A stretch of DNA of 7,314 nt from the NCBI GenBank assembly GCA_022560555.1, contig JADFSZ010000087.1:1-7314 (forward strand), in the 5' to 3' direction. The notes beneath the pieces were generated by a model. That model was not told the origin of the DNA. It saw only the letters and a program-made list of their open reading frames with translations, and searched no databases. The translations under genes and the position numbers were made by a program. Shown here in pieces: positions 4,184 to 7,314 of the stretch; within the stretch, counting starts at the first letter, position 1, and each line of letters begins with the position of its first letter. Source of the stretch: PVC group bacterium. GTDB lineage: Bacteria; GCA-001730085; JADFSZ01.

Positions 4184-6043
4184 TTATTGACTAATGCCCT
4201 CACGCCAACCAATAACCAGCGGCTCCATTAAATCGTACGGAAGATAAATATTAAGAAATTCAAGACCGAGTGTCGCTAAGCGCGGATCAAAATTAAGTTC
4301 GATGCTTCCGCTCCAGGCAAACGCGGCGTCCCGACTAATCATGGACCCAAAATACTTGAAAGCTCCGACCGATCCCGCGTAAAGGTGGTTGGAAAACATA
4401 ACAGCGTCAATATTTCTTATCTGTGATGATTTATCCGCGTTGGAATCGATCCAGTCTTCGCCCATGGATGATTCATAAAACTTACGCGCCGTTGGAGAAC
4501 CTGTCCCATCATCCATAAAACCACCATCAACTGCGTCATAATCTCCGTCAAAATAAGGGCGTAGCTGATCTTCACCCGCGTCCAAGACACCGTTGCCGTT
4601 CGTATCCTCATCGTAATCCAGAATCCCGTTTGTCGCCCACCCGTCAATATATCCGTTCGCCGCGTCCAACGCGTCGACATCATGCTGTTGAGTATATGGG
4701 GGCGTAATGTTATTCAAGACATCATTTTGCCAAGCATTTTCCGTATAGTCACCCACAATCATACTCCCCCTCGCAACGAGTCCCAGCATATCTTTCGTAG
4801 CATTCAGAGTGGCCGTCGCATCCGGATTCGCATCCGGTTTATTCCACAGAGGGGGATCCGCGTAGGTAATGTCTCCCAAGATATGGGTATTTCTCCCTGA
4901 ATAGATGGTGCCCTGCCCCGAAATCACCCCTGAAATCAGTACATCTCCGTCGATCCAAACAGGACCGTTGATAACTATGGGATTGGCCACCGTTCCTATA
5001 AGAACAATACTGCCGTCATCCGGTGTGCCGCTGATGCCGTCGGGTCCATTTTCGCTGCTGTCATACACAGCGGTGACGAGAGGAACACCTGCTTGAAAGA
5101 TTGTCCCGCCCTCAGATACGGCTATCGCTTTGTAATAAGCGTCCGATTTCAAACGCGGCATCACAAGTTCTTCCGCTCCTAAATCCAACTCTCCGTCACC
5201 ATCGTAATCTTCTCCGGGATCAAGCACACCGTTAAAATTAACGTCTTCATTAACGTGAAACTCAGGCGACCCGTCATAACCGAACTCATAATAGGTATCC
5301 ACAGGGTTTGAATTGTCCGTTGGATTCGTCGGACGGGTTTGTTGTCGTCCGGGACCGTTATAATAAGACTGGTATTGGTCATATGTCTTGAAACTATAAT
5401 TTCCTGAAATGGAGCCGTCCGCGCCCAATTTCGCGTTGACGCTGGCATACACATCGCCATTTATCGTTGGGGATCCACCAAAGTTCCAATCCCCGTTGGT
5501 TCGAATAGATCCATTGGCGTTCACTCCCCCTCCGCCGAAATCACCATAATTGCTCGCGAAATACGCGTAATCAAAAACCTGTGACGGTCCTAAAAAATAC
5601 CGTACCTGACTTTGAACTGTCCGAGTTTGTCCATCGCACACCCCAACGCTATTCAGTGTTAGTTCACGGATACCCCATCCCGCATTAACCACATTCGTCA
5701 AAGTAACGGTATATGTTGTTGTTCCGGCCGCATCCAGCGATGTATTCGTAGGAAAAGTATATCCGACGCCTGTTGCGAAAAGTGTGTCAAACCAGGTAAA
5801 AGCGGATTCATCCCAATCACTCGCGTAAAAAGCAGCTCTGAAGAGGGTCTCAATGTCCTGGGTAACCTGTTCAAGTCCAGCTTCGGCAGAATAGAGAGCC
5901 CGGTTTGAGTCATTTAAAGCCTCGGTCTGCCGCTCTTCCCTAAGGCCTGTAACCATAAAATTACCTGAAATAAGAGCCGCAATCGTAAGGATCAGAATGG
6001 TTCCTACAAGCACACTTCCGCTTTCATTTTTGAGTTTTTTCAT
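4184..6043 (-). CDS. Large PilX-like pilus assembly protein with calcium-binding-type loops
   Basis: A 619-residue protein starts with ATG at 6043, preceded by GGAG at 8-base spacing. The open frame runs on to 6112, but that stretch overlaps a sigma-54 promoter and is rejected. Residues 1-65 match the PilX N-terminal domain: a short leader, a hydrophobic helix (SVLVGTILILTIAALISG), then NRALYSAEAGLEQ (47-59), a hallmark of this family. The usual Glu at +5 is absent, as is common in PilX. The large remainder is strand-rich and Gly/Asn/Asp-rich. A repetitive middle part (NGSIRTNGDW, TINGDVYASV, then PIVINGPVWIDGDVLISG at 356-372) looks like a beta-helix or stacked-strand fold. EF-hand-like Asp/Asn loops occur at 267-278 (DVNFNGVLDPGE), 279-291 (DYDGDGELDLGAE) and 480-491 (DTNGNGVLDAGE). 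It is far longer than classical PilX (about 170-200 residues), so it may be an extracellular tip adhesin fused to a pilin anchor. The N-terminal family is clear; the role of the body is inferred. Confidence 0.85.
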   Translation of the reverse strand: MKKLKNESGSVLVGTILILTIAALISGNFMVTGLREERQTEALNDSNRALYSAEAGLEQVTQDIETLFRAAFYASDWDESAFTWFDTLFATGVGYTFPTNTSLDAAGTTTYTVTLTNVVNAGWGIRELTLNSVGVCDGQTRTVQSQVRYFLGPSQVFDYAYFASNYGDFGGGGVNANGSIRTNGDWNFGGSPTINGDVYASVNAKLGADGSISGNYSFKTYDQYQSYYNGPGRQQTRPTNPTDNSNPVDTYYEFGYDGSPEFHVNEDVNFNGVLDPGEDYDGDGELDLGAEELVMPRLKSDAYYKAIAVSEGGTIFQAGVPLVTAVYDSSENGPDGISGTPDDGSIVLIGTVANPIVINGPVWIDGDVLISGVISGQGTIYSGRNTHILGDITYADPPLWNKPDANPDATATLNATKDMLGLVARGSMIVGDYTENAWQNDVLNNITPPYTQQHDVDALDAANGYIDGWATNGILDYDEDTNGNGVLDAGEDQLRPYFDGDYDAVDGGFMDDGTGSPTARKFYESSMGEDWIDSNADKSSQIRNIDAVMFSNHLYAGSVGAFKYFGSMISRDAAFAWSGSIELNFDPRLATLGLEFLNIYLPYDLMEPLVIGWREGISQ

Positions 6044-6100
6044 TATAAGGTCTCCATCAAAATCCGGGTCATTAAAAGGGTGAATCATTATAGGTATCTG

Positions 6101-6117
6101 AGCATGATCCATGCCAA
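6101..6117 (-). promoter_or_regulatory. Sigma-54 type -24/-12 promoter for the PilX-like gene cluster
   Basis: The minus strand reads TTGGCATGGATCATGCT, close to the consensus TGGCACG-N4-TTGC[A/T]. GG and GC are exactly 10 bases apart, and only two consensus positions differ. The start would lie near 6090, giving a leader of about 46 bases before ATG 6043. It shows that the longer open frame starting at 6112 is not the real gene start. Confidence 0.75.
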
Positions 6118-6142
6118 GAACGAAATAATCGTAACTATAAAT

Positions 6143-6155
6143 TAATAAAGTGATT
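6143..6155 (-). promoter_or_regulatory. Candidate IHF binding site
   Basis: The minus strand AATCACTTTATTA differs from WATCAANNNNTTR at a single position. Its centre is about 59 bases upstream of the predicted sigma-54 start near 6090, mirroring the arrangement in front of the other pilin unit. It is weaker than that site and could be chance in AT-rich DNA. Confidence 0.3.
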
Positions 6156-6180
6156 ACACAAATTCCAATCTTCTTAAATC

Positions 6181-6196
6181 GTCAAAATATCTTGAC
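6181..6196 (-). promoter_or_regulatory. Inverted repeat, candidate activator site
   Basis: GTCAA-AATATC-TTGAC is a 5-base dyad centred about 98 bases upstream of the predicted start near 6090, nearly the same distance as the palindrome in front of the other pilin unit. It could be an enhancer-binding protein site. The half-site (GTCAA) differs from the GTTTA half-sites there, so a shared factor is not established. Confidence 0.25.
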
Positions 6197-6207
6197 ATTG
6201 GAAAAAC

Positions 6208-6220
6208 GATGTAACACATC
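6208..6220 (-). terminator. Weak hairpin after the reductase-like gene, possible terminator
   Basis: On the minus strand GATGT-GTT-ACATC is followed by GTTTTTCC. The 5-bp stem with few GC pairs and a 3-base loop is weak for an intrinsic terminator. It sits 15 bases after the stop of the LKR-like gene, where one would be expected. Some read-through into the pilin cluster is therefore possible. Confidence 0.25.
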
Positions 6221-6234
6221 CTTTATGCAGCCCC

Positions 6235-7314
6235 TTAGAGAGAACCTCTTTTGATAAACCGTCTGAGGTATTGAAATCTCTTCGTAAGAGCCCCCTCTTG
6301 TGTAATAACCGCCCTTCTTAATTCGGAGGGCAGCGCGGCATGTTCTGTCACATCCACCGCTCCATGAACGGCGATCTGATAGATATACTCTCGAATCGAG
6401 AGACTAAAATCTTCAGATGAATCTTTGGGAAGTTCGCATGGAAGGTTATCAATAGCCATAACGGAAATGCCTTTGCTTTGATAACCGTCCACTGACTTTC
6501 GTTTTTCGGGGTCATACGTAAAAACGGGTTGATCCGGTGTTGTCACATGACTGGTGATTTCGATGGCTCCGTTAATGTCGCATGAAAGATCTCCGATAAA
6601 AGACAATCGAAACCCCGGCCGGTACATTTTGCTCAGCATCCGCTTGGTGACAAGTCTCGGAAAACGATCATCCCAATAACTCGCGTGAAGCAAAATATTC
6701 ACATGTTTCAAATACTCATCCATGCGGGATTCATAGTGCCGGGGATGTTCTAAATAATCTTCAAAATAAAAAGCATGACCCTTTTTGGATCGAAATTTTT
6801 CTTCACGTGTAAACACGATTCTGTATATTCGTTTTTTCGTATATCGTTTCTCTTTGATAAATTGCTCCAGATCACGAGGATGTATGTCAATCGGATCAAA
6901 TAAATCCAGCATTTCCATAACGCCTCTTGCCACATTTCCCCTCCCGGTTATCCCGATAATAAAGGGACTTAAATCCGGAATGGGACTCCTTTTTAAGTAT
7001 TGAGCGCATTTAATAAAATCCCTTTTCACGCTACGAAGATCCTTGTAGTCTTTCATAGATTTAATCATCGCAAATGGATTTTTATCCCCCAACCAGGCCA
7101 GACGTTTTCCCGCGTAACATAATGCATCTACGCATCCGCAGATCCCCGCGAACCTCCCGAAAAATACCAGGCGCTGCCCATTTGCCATTTCGATTTTTTC
7201 AAAGTCCACTAAACAAATGTTTTTTTTGAGACATTCCGCAAGCAAGGGGCGATTGCCGATTTGGCCTTTGATTGTATGTGAGAACAACATATAAAGTGAG
7301 TTTGATTGATGAGA
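6235..7314 (-). CDS. Lysine-ketoglutarate reductase-like protein (AASS N-terminal half), 5' end cut by window edge
   Basis: The frame is open to base 7314 (SHQSNSLY precedes the first Met at 7290), so the N-terminus lies outside the window; 359 residues are visible. The reading resembles the LKR half of alpha-aminoadipic semialdehyde synthase: FSHTIKGQ near the start, FFGRFAGICGCVDAL, a Rossmann motif GITGRGNVARG, ASYWDDRFPRLVT (compare YWEQNTPRLLT in the animal enzyme), then IGDLSCDINGAIE, the VFTYDP segment, and AIDNLPCELP near the end. In that family the domain condenses lysine and 2-oxoglutarate to saccharopine with NADPH. The protein stops where the saccharopine dehydrogenase half would begin, so it is a stand-alone LKR-type protein. 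It is cytosolic and probably unrelated to the pilin genes downstream, from which about 190 bases and a promoter separate it. Family membership is firm; substrate is uncertain, as bacterial members are diverse. Confidence 0.87.
   Translation of the reverse strand, partial: SHQSNSLYMLFSHTIKGQIGNRPLLAECLKKNICLVDFEKIEMANGQRLVFFGRFAGICGCVDALCYAGKRLAWLGDKNPFAMIKSMKDYKDLRSVKRDFIKCAQYLKRSPIPDLSPFIIGITGRGNVARGVMEMLDLFDPIDIHPRDLEQFIKEKRYTKKRIYRIVFTREEKFRSKKGHAFYFEDYLEHPRHYESRMDEYLKHVNILLHASYWDDRFPRLVTKRMLSKMYRPGFRLSFIGDLSCDINGAIEITSHVTTPDQPVFTYDPEKRKSVDGYQSKGISVMAIDNLPCELPKDSSEDFSLSIREYIYQIAVHGAVDVTEHAALPSELRRAVITQEGALTKRFQYLRRFIKRGSL

Noticed and set aside
6044-6112. N-terminal extension of the PilX-like protein to ATG 6112
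   Set aside because: The extension covers the sigma-54 element and the predicted transcript start, and it would place 23 soluble residues before a PilX leader that starts properly at 6043.
6192-6220. Plus-strand TTGACA at 6192-6197 as a sigma-70 -35 box
   Set aside because: No -10 hexamer stands at 16-18 bases and no plus-strand gene follows.
1-7314. CRISPR arrays, tRNA or rRNA genes, insertion sequences
   Set aside because: I saw no regularly spaced direct repeats, no tRNA-like cloverleaf and no transposase or terminal inverted repeats in the window.

Overview
The window shows one face of a Gram-negative-type bacterial chromosome of moderate GC. All nine supported genes lie on the minus strand, so transcription runs from position 7314 towards 1. 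Five genes encode type IV pilin-like or PilX-like proteins, next to an ExeA/GspA-type AAA+ ATPase and sigma-54-type promoters. This points to an uncultured, deeply branching diderm lineage; Omnitrophota or a deltaproteobacterial-like group would fit, but that placement is a guess from gene content only.

In transcription order the layout is as follows. (1) 7314-6235 is the C-terminal part of a lysine-ketoglutarate reductase-like (AASS N-terminal half) protein, cut by the right edge. (2) 6234-6044 is a regulatory gap with a sigma-54 type -24/-12 element, a near-consensus IHF site and dyads. (3) 6043-2779 is a tight cluster of four genes: a large PilX-like protein with calcium-binding-type loops, a small membrane-anchored protein of unknown function, a PilV/GspI-like minor pilin and a PilW/GspJ-like minor pilin. 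Three of the start sites use a Shine-Dalgarno sequence that overlaps or lies at the end of the preceding gene. (4) 2778-2678 is an AT-rich spacer with a degenerate 7-base periodicity. (5) 2677-1132 is a pair made of an excisionase-type helix-turn-helix protein and the AAA+ ATPase, closed by a strong intrinsic terminator at 1054-1086. (6) 1053-722 is a second regulatory gap with another sigma-54 element, a perfect IHF consensus and clustered GTTTA dyads. (7) 721-1 is a second pilin group: a PilV/GspI-like protein followed 4 bases later by a PilW/GspJ-like protein cut by the left edge.

Taken together, the window probably encodes the minor-pilin part of a type IV pilus or pseudopilus apparatus. 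Both pilin groups appear to be headed by promoters of the same sigma-54/IHF design, so they may be co-regulated by a PilR-like enhancer-binding protein encoded elsewhere. The helix-turn-helix/ATPase pair sits between the two pilin groups, within the first apparent transcription unit, which makes it a candidate accessory or regulatory module of the system.
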